A DNA stretch of 64,000 nt from Xenopus tropicalis (Eukaryota > Chordata > Amphibia > Anura > Pipidae). The position numbers were made by a program, and so were the translations under genes. The stretch lies in assembly GCF_000004195.4 (NCBI RefSeq), contig NC_030679.2, positions 35,701,712-35,765,711 on the forward strand, in the 5' to 3' direction. Below are positions 34,116-46,446 of the stretch, piece by piece. Position 1 is the first letter of the stretch. The number at the start of each line of letters is the position of its first letter. The notes under the pieces were generated by a model that had not been told where the DNA came from, did not search any database, and saw nothing but the letters and a program-made list of their open reading frames with translations.

Positions 34116-35227
34116 ATATTGATATGAAGTTCAAGTATTAGTTGAAGAATGACTCAAGGACAACCAAGCTAATCAAGGATAACTAACCGTGGGGAGGTCT
34201 GTTAGGGTTTGACACAGCAAGTAGGCAAGTTCCCCAAGGGTTGGTTTGTGTTATATAGTAACAAAATAATATATGATATAAAAATGACTACTAAGCCTAA
34301 GTATCAAACACTCTAACAGTTCTAAAAATGATAAAGAACAGTGTTAGTTGGCCATAATTACATTATATAGGGGGTATTGCCATTTTAGGGATTCTTCTTT
34401 AAAAAGGCTTTCCTGGCAATGAATTCTACTGGAATTCTACTAGTAATTGTATTGTATTGTAATTGTAAATGTAGCCCCTTCTGTCCTTGGTTTAGCCTTA
34501 CAAGTGAACAATAGCATCTCAAAATGGCACAAATGAGCAGGAAACCTTTTACGGCAAGCCCACAGCCCTTGATGATTTGTGTGCACCCCCTACATAATGA
34601 CAATAACATGCAGTATTTGTAGAATGTTAGCACATCCGTTTGCCAGAATGAGAAATAGCAGTTATTAATGTTGCATATCTGTGCACTTTTTCCACTCTGA
34701 TTATGTTGTTCTTGTGCCCAAATTGCTCTGCATATTTCAATGAGTGGCATGTTAAGGTTTTGGAAAGGACAAAAGGTGGATTTTGTTTCTTCGGTCTATG
34801 ATTTTTTTTTTTTTAATTATCTGCCAGTCACTTTCTGTAAAGGACAGTAATGTTGTCCATGCTGTGGCTTGCAGACTGACTGGCAGTGTACGCTTTTAAC
34901 CTCCAAATTCTTCTTCACTAACAAATCAGTGAATTCAGACACATTTAGTATATAGGTTTGTGTGAAGACATTAGTTCCCCCCAGTATTCCCACATTTATC
35001 CATATTGACTAACCTCTGCCATTTGGATGCCCAACTTCCAATTTATATAAATATCAACAAAGGAATGGTACTTTTAGGGTTATTGCACATAAAGGATTTT
35101 AATATCCCCTCATGTCTGTGCCGTAGTGATTTCCCATTACATCTGCCAAAAGGTAGATAGGGTCAGAGAACAAAGGATTAAAGCAGGAAGATGTAGAATG
35201 ACTGACTTACTGACCCACATGCCCATC
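34116..35227. other. Non-coding sequence
   Basis: No gene or recognised repeat. The minus-strand frame at 34385-34750 (121 codons) resembles nothing known and has no supporting context. Confidence 0.4.
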
Positions 35228-35372
35228 TGTGATTGTAAGCTCTTGAGAGAAGGACCCTCTGATCCCATTTTTATTCTGTAACCCTTGTTTGTTAAATTAA
35301 TGGACAATCCCTGTTTGTTACAAATGATTGAAAAGCACTGCATATAACTTGCTATATAAATAAATGATGATG
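35228..35372 (+). mobile_element. L2-like LINE/SINE 3' end
   Basis: GATTGTAAGCTCTTGAGAG and GCTATATAAATAAATGATGATGATG-like words (interrupted here by a short GCACTGCATATAACTT segment) are typical of vertebrate L2-type 3' tails. It is related to 12570-12795. Confidence 0.65.
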
Positions 35373-35589
35373 ATGTATTTTTAGGTGCCCTACAGGCCGC
35401 TGCCTGTGCCTTGATTGATATAAAAAAATCAAAACGATAGCTAACTCACTGGGATTATCAATGTAGGACATGAGCAGGAAGCATGAGAACTCACTGGCGT
35501 TCAAAGAAATGCTGTGGTCTAGTTGAAGAATATAATGGCAATATAAATTCATAATATATATATATTTAATATATATAATGGCTAAATGC

Positions 35590-35690
35590 CCAGCATGCAA
35601 CAGTCGTGCTACATAGAAACCGAGTAACATAGCAAGATATGTTGAAAAAAGACACACGCCCATCAAGTTTAGCCTTTTATTTCTATGTGA
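35590..35690 (-). mobile_element. CR1 LINE 3' tail remnant
   Basis: GTAACATAGCAAGATATGTTGAAAAAAGAC followed by CCATCAAGTTTAGCC (two segments) is a diverged copy of the CR1 3' end at 25.7 kb. Only about 100 bp remain. Confidence 0.6.
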
Positions 35691-35779
35691 GACCTGCCTA
35701 TCTGCCAGTTGATGTTACTAAATTCACTTTGTCCAAAAGTAGAGCTTTCCAAATTATGGAATATAGTTGTAGTGTTAGC

Positions 35780-36025
35780 AACACAAGCACCATAAATGTT
35801 CATGGAGGTGCCAAATAAGGGCTAAGATTGGCTATTAGGCAGCCTCTATGCACACTATCAGCTTACAAGGGGCTTTATTTGGTAGGAAATCTTGTTTTTA
35901 TTCAACCAAAACTTGCCACCAAGTCAGGAATTCAAAAATAACTACCTGGTTTGGGGGCACTGAGAGCAACATCCAAGGGGTTGGTGAGCAACATGTTACC
36001 CCCGAACCACTGATTGGGGATCACT
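35780..36025. repeat. Dispersed repeat, 'TTATTCAACCAAAACTTGCC' family, copy 1
   Basis: It shares a long diverged match with 38108-38350, including ATGCACACTATC.GCTTACA, TTGTTTTTATTCAACCAAAA and CTTGCCACCAAG. It ends with GATTGGGGATCACTGAT, which resembles the AGTGATCCCCAACC terminus. No ORF. The class is unknown, perhaps an old MITE. Confidence 0.65.
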
Positions 36026-38107
36026 GATTTATACATTTCCAGACTGTAGATGTGTCACAGCAATCTTGTACTGGGGTGTCTTTAGTTGGGTCCACCAAAG
36101 GAACACACCTCTAGGGCCACCTGGGAACTGCTGCTATCCTGGGACCACTAGGATTTTACCTGATCCCCTTGTGGATCAGTCCAATTCTGCATCACATTGT
36201 GGTTGTGGCTATATATGAACCTGTATTGCAGGTCTACAGGACTGGGTTATTTAAGGGCAATGGCCCTTACATCAGGGGGGCGTCTTTTAACATTTGTTTC
36301 ACTACACACACACTACTGAGCTTCTTCATGGCCCTTTATATTAAAATACAGTATATAATTGCATCAGGTCATTCTCCAGAATAATAAGCAGTAAAATGAT
36401 TACTTTGCAAAGCCTACATGTTTAAACTCAAGCTAGTGCAACTGTCTGATATTTTTCAAAAGTAAAAATTAAGCAATGGGAACCTGAATTTGAAAAAAAA
36501 AAAAAGACAATGAATTATTATAGAGCAAAAGCAATTATATTTTGCAGACAGAAACATACATTCCCTGACGTCCTTGTCAAGATGTTGAAAAAAAGATTAA
36601 AGAGGTTTTTTTTATGTCATTGAAAATTTGTTTCGGAGAAAAGAAAAAAAAAAAAAGAAGGAAAATCTTCTGTTCGACTTGTGATTTTAATAAGACGGCT
36701 TGATAGATGCAGCTCATCTGAAAGGGGAATGAAAAGAGAAATTGGACACTTGTAACAAGGGCTGCCCTTCTTTGATCTGATGTCATCTTCGCCATATAGC
36801 TTTTGCACAAAAAATTCTTCTAGATGAAAATATATATTCTAGCATGCTTCAAGCAAAACCCAACCTTCTCATGGACTGATATAAATACATGCTAAAAATG
36901 TGCTTTTCCTCATTAGATAATTCACATATATTTAAAAATACACTATGTAAAAGAACATTAGGGACTTTGGCACACAGATGGTTTCTTTGCTGCAGTCTTC
37001 TCAGGAAAAATCCTAGCAAATGGAATTTGGGGGCAGAATTATTCATGAGCGGTATTTTTCATGATGGGTGCTGCTCGTCAAAATTGTAACTATGATTTTC
37101 TTTGTAGCTATTTGTGTTCCATACGAAACAAAGAGAAATTGTGACTGCTCGGTCTAACCCACGTTGTAGTGTTGACCAGCTGCTATTTTTTCAGTGCTTG
37201 GACACACTTTGGAGCTGACCAGCTTCTGGAATGCTTGGGACTTAGACCCCAGTAAAGGGAAGGCCCCAAAGGAGTCAGGTCCTTGGAGAAATTGGGCAAC
37301 AGGGCCCCCATGAATGAGGTATGTACAGTATGTTGTGATAAGTGTAGCTCCTGTTATAGTACACTCTAGATGTGTAAGATAAGCAGGCCAACTAGAAAGA
37401 GCAGTTCTGAGTGCCAATGTAGGAGAATAGACTGGAGGTATCTCTCCCAGGTGATGCTACCTGTTAGGGTGAGGGTCATAGTGTGCAGGAAATTAGGTTA
37501 AATGATTCCCTGGAGATTTCATTGGAGGTGATTCAGGTCTGTTAAAGGGTGATACAGAGGAGAACTCTAATTCCTGCAGACCCCAGTTTGCCCCAAAGGA
37601 GTTTCAACATATGTAGGAAACTATGTACTACCCTAAGTATTTTGTGGCTGCTGATAAACTGTTAATTTAGCTAAGAACTCCTGGCCTTCAGATATCCTGT
37701 TTTTAGCAGCTGAAATGCATAGTTCTGCAACACCTCTGCCTTTCTCCACGAATGTATGGAAGAAATTCAGCTGAGACTAAGGGTCCGATGTAACCAGTTC
37801 TCTAGTCTACACTATTTGAGTGAAAGCTAGTGCTAGTTGGAAAAAAAGGGTTACACTTCATTGAGACGGCGCTATAAATTGTGATTGCCAGTTGGATTGA
37901 CCCAAGGAACCAGAAATAAGAATTAGGATACCAAACTACTACGGCTCAGGTTTCCAGATGATTCTGTGTTTAGGAGATAATTTCAACTGTATATGACAGG
38001 TATAAATTCAACACGTGTTCCATTCCATTATTTTAAACGTTCTATATAGAAATACCATTATGGGATTTGTAATCTGGAAACCCGTTATCCAGAAAATTCT
38101 GAATTCC
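36026..38107. other. Non-coding sequence
   Basis: No gene. 36530-36830 is unusual, unique-looking sequence (ATTTTGCAGACAGAAACATA, AAGACGGCTTGATAGATGCA) and a candidate conserved element. 38043-38107 is a scrap of the CAGGTATGGGA MITE (AATCTGGAAACCCGTTATCC). Confidence 0.4.
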
Positions 38108-38350
38108 CAGGGACCCCCAACCTTTCTTACTCGTGAGCCACAGTCAAATGTAAAAAGACATGGGAAGCAACACAAACATCATAAAAAATTATGAAGGTGC
38201 CAAGTAGGGGCTGTGATTGCCTATTTAGTAGCTTCTATGCATAATCTCCGCTTACAGTAGTCTTTGTTTACATCTTTGTAACATCTTGTTTTTATTCAAC
38301 CAAAACTTGCCACCAAGCCAGAAATTAAAAATAAACTCCTGTTTTGGGGT
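38108..38350. repeat. Dispersed repeat, 'TTATTCAACCAAAACTTGCC' family, copy 2
   Basis: It begins ACCCCCAACCTTTCTTACTC and has the same interior order as 35780-36025. Both copies are oriented alike. Confidence 0.65.
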
Positions 38351-40176
38351 GGCTTTAGGCATTTCTCTGCCAGCAAAAATACAGTGACAAAAACTGCTCC
38401 ATGTGCAATTAACCTCAATTAGCAAGTACAGTAAAGGATATATAGATACAGTATGTACACAAAGCATGCACTTGTAAATAATGGCACATCGACTTCTATA
38501 AAAGTAACTCCAGATCCTAAATACATTATACAGTGAGGGGCAAAAGTAGTGACATCCAGAATACATGTGGTGAGACGTTGAGAAGCAGTGGGAACTTTAG
38601 TCCCAATACATTAAATACAGTGAGAAACAGTAGGAATTTTAGACATGAGAATAGCACCCATAGCACCCAAGCAGGAGAAACCATGTTTATGCAACTTGGG
38701 TCATATTAAAAGTATATTAAGCAGGAGAAACAATAGCTTATCTGAAAGCAGTTCTAATGTGCAGCTCTGGCTCTTTCTGAAAGCTCAGACTCAGGCACAA
38801 TGCACTGAGATGGCACCTACACACCAATATTACAGCTAAAAAAAATACATTTGTTGGTTCAAGAATAAAAAATTAAATTGTAGAGTGAATTATTTGCTGT
38901 ATACAATGCAATATAGAAATAAAAAGTAGGAGCAGGTAGCTGGTAGTAGGGGTTTGTGCTCTCAGTTGATCACTACCCACCCCAATGCTTGCAGCAGCAG
39001 CAAGGAGGCTGGAATCATACAGCAGATCCCACAACTCCCTGGGCCCCCCTCTCTCCATACCCCCCACCATCCTATATGGCAAAGAGGGACTTTTATAAAT
39101 AAAAGGCATATGTGTTTTGGAGGGGGGGGGGTTGAACAATGACACAAAAAAAACCTTTAGTATATAAAAAATATTTTTTGCTCTTTTAAAGGGAACATTC
39201 TGTAGTGAATATATCCCTTTGTAAGGTACCTTCAGCCCAAGTAATGAACTAATTTTAGGCCAGCCCATTTGCCTCATTCATACAGTACTGTTTGCCATTC
39301 CCAAATAATACTTTGTTTTCCTTATAGGATTTCTAACGATATATTCCTGAAAATAAATCAGGATGTCGGCCTCAACTTTCTCACATGTTGGACTTCAAAA
39401 TACTTTACTGCGCCCTTTGCTTAAAAAGAGTCAATGACTTCACCAAGAAAGTTTGATTAGTTTCTTTTTACTTTCTGTAATGAAGTGCCATCCTTTTTAC
39501 ACTTGAAAGGATCCTAGTAATTAATGCAACATTGATCCTTTGAATACAGATGAGCTAACCTAGATAATAGCATTTGCTATCCAAAGATTGGCCATTCTGG
39601 CAATAGGCAAGCTTGCACTGCCATCAAAAGGTGAGTCCGTGAAGTACAAGCACATATAATGCATCGGCTGTACTTTTCCTGCTTTGTAGAAAAGTTCATA
39701 TTGCAAACATTGCCCAAAATCAGAACCTAACAATTTTCTAATATTCTTCTTCAATAGTTATTCTTAAAGGGTTCCTGCTCCCGAAATATGTTTTTTTGCA
39801 TCATGAAAGCAAAAAGCACATTTGGATTACAGATTATTTAAGTTTATTAGTTTAAAGTTACATATAAATGTAATAGTTAGTAAAAACAGTATCTGTTTGG
39901 CTGTTTATATTCGCTGAACTACTGGCTCTGACTCCTCAAGCCAGCTGATTAACAGATCTGGAGGACAATTGACTTCTGCTACATTGTTTCAACAGTCAAA
40001 ACCAGAGACCAGAAACGGAATTGCTTCCCAGTGCACATGACATGCATTACACATCACTTTAAAAAGTTTAATTAGTGTAAGGGAAGTTTCTGAGTAGAGA
40101 TCCCCTTTATTTGAGAAGAAAAAGTAAACACTTACAGGCGAGGAAGTCATAGCCACTCCGATGATTCTAGTGACTA
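38351..40176. other. Non-coding sequence
   Basis: No gene. A G-run lies at 39120-39130. 39290-39560 is a unique-looking block and a candidate conserved element. 39765-40110 (TTAAAGGGTTCCTGCTCCCG ...) looks like another old MITE without clear ends. Confidence 0.4.
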
Positions 40177-40455
40177 AAGGTGGCCATACACGGGCTGATC
40201 CTAGCTGCCGATATCGGCCCCTTAGACCGATTCGGCAGCTTATGGGCCTGTGTAGGGGCACTAACGATGGGCCTGTCTGATTTTTAGTCAGATTGGGGAC
40301 CACATTGGCTCGTTGATGTGGTCCCCGAACCAACAGACATTGTTCTAATTTGATCCAGGGCCAAACGACTGAATTAGCCCAATATTGCCCACCCTTAGGT
40401 GGGTATATCGGGAGAAGATCTGCTCGCGAGGTCCCCAAGCATGTATGGCCACCTT
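40177..40455. mobile_element. MITE, AAGGTGGCCATACA family
   Basis: The ends AAGGTGGCCATACACG and CATGTATGGCCACCTT are inverted repeats flanked by TA (40175-40176 and 40456-40457). Interior words GCTGCCGATATCGGCC and GGTTCGGGGACC-like segments fold. Partial copies are at about 23705-23830, 29543, 44531, 46447-46965 and 62690-63009. Confidence 0.87.
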
Positions 40456-40584
40456 TACTTACTTCCCTGGGCTGGTACCCTTCTTCTTCATAAAGTGCAG
40501 AAGCCAAGGGTACTGTTAGCTGAGTACTGAATTTCAAAACTCTGCTAAACGCACAAGAGGCTTCCCTGATTGATGTGGTGTCCA

Positions 40585-40864
40585 CAGTGTTGGACTGGCC
40601 CACCAGGATACCAGCAAAACTCCCAATGGGCCCAGGTGTCAGTGGGCCCTCCTGCTCCTCCCTCCTGGGCCTACTTCATGATCATTCCCCATTTCTGAAT
40701 GGGAACAAAGAGGAGAAATAGATGGAAGGATAGATGCTAGCATGTAAATAAAAGAGACTTGGAGAATAAAGTGGTTGAGTAAGGAAAGGATTAAAAATAG
40801 TTTGGAGAGTGGGTCCATGGTCTAAGGTTTTCTGGTGGGCCCCTGGGGTCCCAGTCCGACACTG
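40585..40864. mobile_element. hAT-type MITE, CAGTGTTGGACTGG ends
   Basis: The ends CAGTGTTGGACTGGCCCACC and GGGTCCCAGTCCGACACTG are inverted repeats. Flanking octamers GGTGTCCA (40577-40584) and GGTATTCA (40865-40872) match at 6 of 8 positions, consistent with an aged hAT duplication. The 280-bp body is non-coding. Confidence 0.8.
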
Positions 40865-40872
40865 GGTATTCA

Positions 40873-41994
40873 GTTAATTACTGACTGGCACCTTATAGTC
40901 ACACCACTGCACCACTAAATGTAATTGTTATGCCCAACAATGTAAACAGCTTCACTCCCAACATCACCTTGCCCATCACTCTGCCTAAACCTGTGGGGAA
41001 GCAGAGGTGGCAAACCTAGCATGTGCCCTCCTAGGATTAGTGCAGAAGACACCTGGGAGAATGAAAGAAGAGGGGCTAACCAAGCGGTTACCCCAGGTGG
41101 TGCATATTTTAAAGAAGAGGATTGGTAGCCCAGGGAAAGAGGTAACAACTTGACAACCTCCAGTGCAGAGCTGGGCTAAGTGGTACTGGTACCCAAGGTA
41201 AAGGCCCAAGTTGAGCCCCAGGCAAATGCCTCTGCTGCCTGCCCCTACTTCCAGCCCTGACCCACAGACTTTATCTTGCCTTCACTTTAAACAAAAAATG
41301 AAAAATTACAGATTGACTGCATTTTTTTACATTTGTTAAATTTAAATAATAGTACATAAGCTTCCCATATATGTAATATCTTTCAACTGGTTTATCATGT
41401 ATCAAAGTTAATAGTGCTACAGATAGGAGTGCTGCCTCTCAGTGTCACAGGTTAGTTTAGGGATGTGTAACTTTACCTCATTGATATGTTGGTCAATATA
41501 ATTCACCTAACAAATATGTTTAATCTAGCAAATACTATAGAACAAATACATTTTCATTGGGATGTACAGTGTGTGACTGACAAGAGACAAGTATGTTAGA
41601 AAAATAAAGGGCTTTATATATAATCCTCACTTAAAAGGGCAACTGTAATCACCTTAAAGTGTGTTTTTTTTTGGGGGGGGGGTCATGTTTTTGCAAATGT
41701 ATCAAGCATATTTTAAACTTGCAATCAATAACATACTGATTCCATGCTCAGCGGGTGATTGGCAGAGAGTAACCTTTATCATAGCTTTAATGAGGCAAGC
41801 TAACCGTCGAGAATATTTATTTAATCTGTGTCACTAATAGGTTTTCCATTAATAGTTTTTGAGTTATAAATAGTTTATTAGTGCAGTCTGTCAACTCAAA
41901 ATGTTTTCCTGCTGCAAACAACTGTCAAATGGTGAGTTCTTTTGGACGATGAATGTTCACATTAGTTTTTTAGTCCAAAACACACACAAAGTTA
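40873..41994. other. Non-coding sequence
   Basis: No gene. A T/G homopolymer tract lies at 41667-41683. Nothing else is supported. Confidence 0.45.
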
Positions 41995-42772
41995 CTTAGA
42001 GACATAGGGTTGAAAAAAGACCATCAAGTTCAACCCATCCAAGTAAACCCAGCACACACAACCCACACCTACCAATCTATACACTCACATACATAAACTA
42101 TATATACAACCACTAATACTAACTGTAGATATTAGTATCACAATAGCCTTGGATATTCTGATTGTTCAAGAACTCATCCAGGCCCCTCTTAAAGGCATTA
42201 ACAGAATCTGCCATTACCACATCACTAGGAAGGGCATTCCCCAACCTCACTGCCCTCACCGTGAAAAACCACCTACGTTGCTTCAAATGGAAACTCTGTT
42301 CCTCTAATCTCTGGTGCGTTGATTGTTTTTATGGGAAAAAAGAACATCCCCCATCTGCCTATAATCCACTCTAATGTACTTGTACAGAGTAATCATGTCC
42401 CCTCGCAAGCGCCTCTTTTCCAGAGAAAACAACCCCAACCTCGACAGTCTAACCTCATAGCTTAAATCTCCCATCCCCTTAACCAGTTTAATTGCAGTCT
42501 CTGCACTCTCTCCAGCTCATTAATATCCTTCTTAAGGACTGGAGCCCAAAACTGCACTGCATACTCAAGGTGAGGCCTTACCAGGGACCTATAAAGGGGC
42601 AAAATTATGTTCTCATCCCTTGAGTCAATGCCCTTTTTTATACAAGACAGCACTTTATTTGCTTTAGTAGCCACAGAATGACACTGCCTGGCATTAGACA
42701 ACTTGTTATCAACAAAAACCCCTAGATCCTTCTCCATAAAGGATACCCCTAACACACCCATTTAGTAGATAG
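41995..42772 (-). mobile_element. CR1-type LINE, 5'-truncated, about 0.78 kb
   Basis: Closely related to the copy at 25698-27345 but truncated further. It keeps the C-terminal end of ORF2 (LPLYRSLVRPHLEYAVQFW at 42540-42600) with small deletions, for example one base missing near 42493 and eight near 42310. The 3' tail (AACTTGATGG.CTTTTTTCAACCCTATGTC) is present. Inactive fragment. Confidence 0.9.
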
Positions 42773-43606
42773 GTAATGCCACAATACAAACTATGCATTA
42801 ACATTATTGTCATTATTGTAGAACTTAATTAGAATCATTATGAGTCGCTTTCCAATGACGGCATGGGGAAACACTGTAAGTAACAACTACACCAACTGAC
42901 ATTTTGATAGCCTATATCCTAGCCCTAAATCCTTTGTATCATTTGTTTTAATCTTTAAATCTGTGACTAATGGGCTCTTTACAGTGTCTTCGAATTTAGT
43001 GGAGTGAAGTGGAAATTTCCATAGCTGATAGCAGTTTAGTTATGAATTTTAAAGAGGTATTTGTTGGTACAGGTATATCTACAAAAACCCCTAGATCCCC
43101 CAGACTGTGCTCTATTCATGGGAGGGGTTGCCTTCTGGCCATTAAAAATGATGCCAATGTTATTAATAGAACAGAAAGATAAAAATATAGGAAAACTGGT
43201 ATTTATTTCTAGATAAGGTGGCAACCCTATTCACAGGTCTCTGTGCTCCAAACAGGGAGCAATTCATCTAGAAAACATGGTGGATTGTGGCAATTTTTTG
43301 CACTTTGCACCCTGTTTTCCACATTGCAAATGACTCCATGTTTCTTGTTTCTAGCTCTGTCTCTCAGATTCTGTAAAGGGTCCACTGAAGAAAGGGGAGA
43401 TTTCATAATTCGTTAACAATCAAATCCTTAAATTCCAGATGACTATAGACCTCCATGGCATATTTATAACTTTCCATGGACTTCATAGAGTTATTTATGT
43501 AACATAATTATTGTAATATAATCTGGACCACTAACAAGGACATTTTCCTCATTCCTTGTGGCAGGAACAGGAAATGCTAAGATGTTTTACTTTAACTGTG
43601 ATTTAA
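42773..43606. other. Non-coding sequence
   Basis: No gene. ACAAAAACCCCTAGATCC at 43080 repeats the CR1 word at 42712 and may be a small fragment duplicated from it. Confidence 0.4.
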
Positions 43607-44191
43607 AAGGGTTATATAGCATTAATTTTTACAATGCACTAAACCATGTAAAAAACAGTAAAATAGAAGGAAGTGTTTTTATTTTAATACCTTTGGGTTC
43701 AAATATGTCCATAACTGCTTGAAAACTGTGCTCTACCCAGACCTTATGCCAGCTTCCTGTTTAGACTCTTCAGTATATCAGCTCAGAGCTGCTGGCTCTC
43801 ATAGACTTCTATGACACCCTCCTCACCTACTTAAAGTGAAGTGAATATTCATAGAATGGGCGGGGCTTAGCAAGCTCACAGACAGTCCATTCCTGCCCTA
43901 CTTGCTCCTCTCCCCCCCCTCCCCTCCCCAGGCAGCAGCACAAGCAGAGACACAGAAGGAGGGAGGGGTTTCCCAGTCATGCTGTGACCAGTTCCTGTGG
44001 GAGACTGAAGGACACTCCCATGTCTCATTTGGCAATAGCTTCAGACTGGAGAGCTTGTTTATGCAGCTCTCATATAATGGCAGTTTTAGGAGGTAAAATG
44101 CTTTAAAAACATCTTTCTTTCTGCATCATTTCACATTTTGAGGGAGGATAAATATTATAACTGAATATGAACTTTATATAGAATGTCTCCT
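43607..44191. mobile_element. Probable TTAA-flanked MITE
   Basis: TTAA at 43603-43606 and 44192-44195 flank ends AAGGGTTATATAGC and CTATATAGAATGTCTCCT-like sequence; the terminal pairing is weak. The interior includes GGCGGGGCTTAGCAAGC and a C-run at 43912-43921. Confidence 0.45.
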
Positions 44192-44195
44192 TTAA

Positions 44196-45444
44196 ATCAG
44201 ATTTACATTACATGGCAAAATATAAATCAGTGCAGTCAGCATCAGAACAGATTAGTATTTACCATGTTGCATCACGGTCTCTGGCAGATAAACCTCACTT
44301 TCTATTAATGTTTTAATTTCCAGTGACCTCTGCACTTAGCTTCTTAATTGCAGCCCAGGGCACACTGAGCGTGTGCAGTGCCAGTGGCACACAAAAGATG
44401 GCAAGAAGATGGGGAGATACTGTAGACAACTTTGTATGCATGGATCATTAGACTGGCACAGTTAGTTCTGCATATAAAATATATATGTTCAGCTAGTGAG
44501 GCAGGTTTAATGGGCAATAAATGTGGCGACTTAAGGCGGCCATACACAGGCCGATTTCAGCTGGTCCTTTAGATCGATTCGGCAGTCTATCTGCCCATGT
44601 ATGGGCACCACCAACGGGCCTCCCCAACATCTGGCATGAAATTGGCCAACTCTCGATCGAGCAGGTTTGATTTTTCCGTAAGATTGGGGACCGCATCGGC
44701 TCATTGGTACTCAAAAATTCTACAGAAAATACAAGATCAAAAGAAGCTTTTTAAATAGTAAATAATTTATTTATGCAAGTGTACCTAGAGCAGGAGCACA
44801 TAAATATACAACAACTTCAGTCCCAAGCATCAGCAAGGATAGCGCAAATTTCATTCCAAAAATCACGCACCCCTTTGATCAGTTTAAAACATTGGAAAAT
44901 CTCAGTTTTCCCAAGCATTGCAACCTCTATTCCTTCAGATTATGAGACAATAAACAGTCAAACTTTGTGAGTATAAAAAATTCATCGGAAAACAGACTGT
45001 TCAGTTCAGTGGAGGAATGAAAATGTATTATACCAATTTGGCTGTGTACTCAAGCACATTCTCTTGTAAACGATGGGGTCAACAAAGTTGCATTTCCACC
45101 TTTATCTGACTGCATTCAACCGAATAACAGAAAAGGTGGCATCTCACTGGTCCTTAAGCTTCTCTTTAGTAAGAGAAGGAAAGGGGATGGATACCACAAT
45201 TGCACTGAATACAAATGATAAAATTATCTTTTTGAAAATTCAAATATTAGGAATATTTTGTTATCTGGTTTACATTAAAAGATAAAAGAAGACTATGCAG
45301 AACTGAGCACCAACAAGCATTGAAAGTAAGCTGGCTCCAGAATGCCATAGGAGGACTTCCAGTTGTATAGGGATGCCTTTCCTCCCAACAGCACCTGTAG
45401 GTGGCTATTATTTGTCCATTAATGCAATATATTTACTGCATTAT
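44196..45444. other. Non-coding sequence with a MITE fragment
   Basis: No gene. 44531-44710 starts GGCGGCCATACACAGGCCGA and is a left part of the GGCCATACA family with no right end. The rest is unique and AT-rich. Confidence 0.45.
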
Positions 45445-46055
45445 AACTTTTAGTATGTTATAGAAGGAGAATTTTTAGACTTCTACTCCAACTCTTTTAA
45501 AGCAAAATAACCTATGTCTCTGTGAGGCTGCAATTTTATTGTTATTATTACATTTTACTACAGATATAGGATCTCTTATCCGGAAACCCCTTATCCAGAA
45601 AGTTCCATATTACGGAAAAGCCATCTCCCATAGACTCCATTATAAGCATATAATTTTAAATTTATAAAACGATTTCCCTTTTCTCTGTGATAATAAAACA
45701 GAACCTTGTACTTGATCCCAACTAAGAGATAATTACCCCTTATTAGGGGGAAACCAATCCTATTAGCAGACTAGCAGACTTAAGTTATGGAGATCCAAAA
45801 TACAGAAAGATCTCTTATCCGGAAAACTCCAGGTCCCCAGCATTCTCAATAACAGGTCCCATAACTGTACTTTATTTCTATTCAGTCCATCTCCTATTAT
45901 TCTTCCTTTCTCTCATTCAAACCACTGCTTGGTTGCTAAGGTAATTTGGACCCTAGCAGCCAGATAGCTGCTAAAATTCAAAACTGGAGAGTTGCTGAAC
46001 AAAAAGCTAAATGACTAAAAAACTCAACATCATATCATAAATTAATGTAAATTTC
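45445..46055 (-). mobile_element. Older dispersed repeat, inverted copy, interrupted by a MITE
   Basis: TAACTTTTAGTATGTTATAG, TGTGAGGCTGCAATTTTATT and GACCCTAGCAGCCAGATAGC are reverse-complement matches to the repeat split by the hAT element at 4829-11924. A CAGGTATGGGA MITE (45561-45867) is inserted in its middle. Confidence 0.75.
45561..45867. mobile_element. MITE, CAGGTATGGGA family, copy 4
   Basis: Diverged ends CAGATATAGGATC and CCCATAACTG are flanked by TA. The body matches the family (TTATCCGGAAACCCCTTATC; TCTCTTATCCGGAAAACTCC). Nested in the older repeat. Confidence 0.82.
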
Positions 46056-46140
46056 TTTAATGGAAAAACAGGCGCAATGGGAACATGCTCTTTACTAATA
46101 ATTGCTTCAGTTTGCATAATTAATATTTGCGTGACTATGG

Positions 46141-46323
46141 GGTATATGTATAATGCCGTGTAAAAAGTGGAGTAAAACATCACCGGTGATGTTGCTCATA
46201 GCAGCCAATCAGATGCTTTGCTTCCATTTTCTAACTGTTGTAATCTAATTGCTGATTGGTTGCCCTGGGCAACATCACCGGTAATGCTTCACTCCACTTT
46301 TTACACTGCATGATAAATATACC
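46141..46323. mobile_element. Short palindromic MITE
   Basis: GGTATATGTATAATGCCGTG and TGCATGATAAATATACC form the ends; AACATCACCGGTGATGTTGC and GCAACATCACCGGTAATG pair inside. About 183 bp, no ORF. Confidence 0.85.
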
Positions 46324-46446
46324 TCTATGTGTCAGTTCACATTGTATGTTTCACTAAAAAAACTATTGTTTTGCACCAAAAAAATGGTGCCATCTACAAG
46401 CTGGTTTTAAAAATGCACACAATGCCCTATTGAAGTTCGCAAACTA

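Noticed and set aside
34385..34750. 121-codon minus-strand ORF
   Set aside because: No recognisable domain, no splice context, ordinary length for chance in AT-rich DNA of this size.
39989..40603. 204-codon minus-strand ORF
   Set aside because: It runs through the GGCCATACA-family MITE at 40177-40455 and into the next MITE; no known domain.
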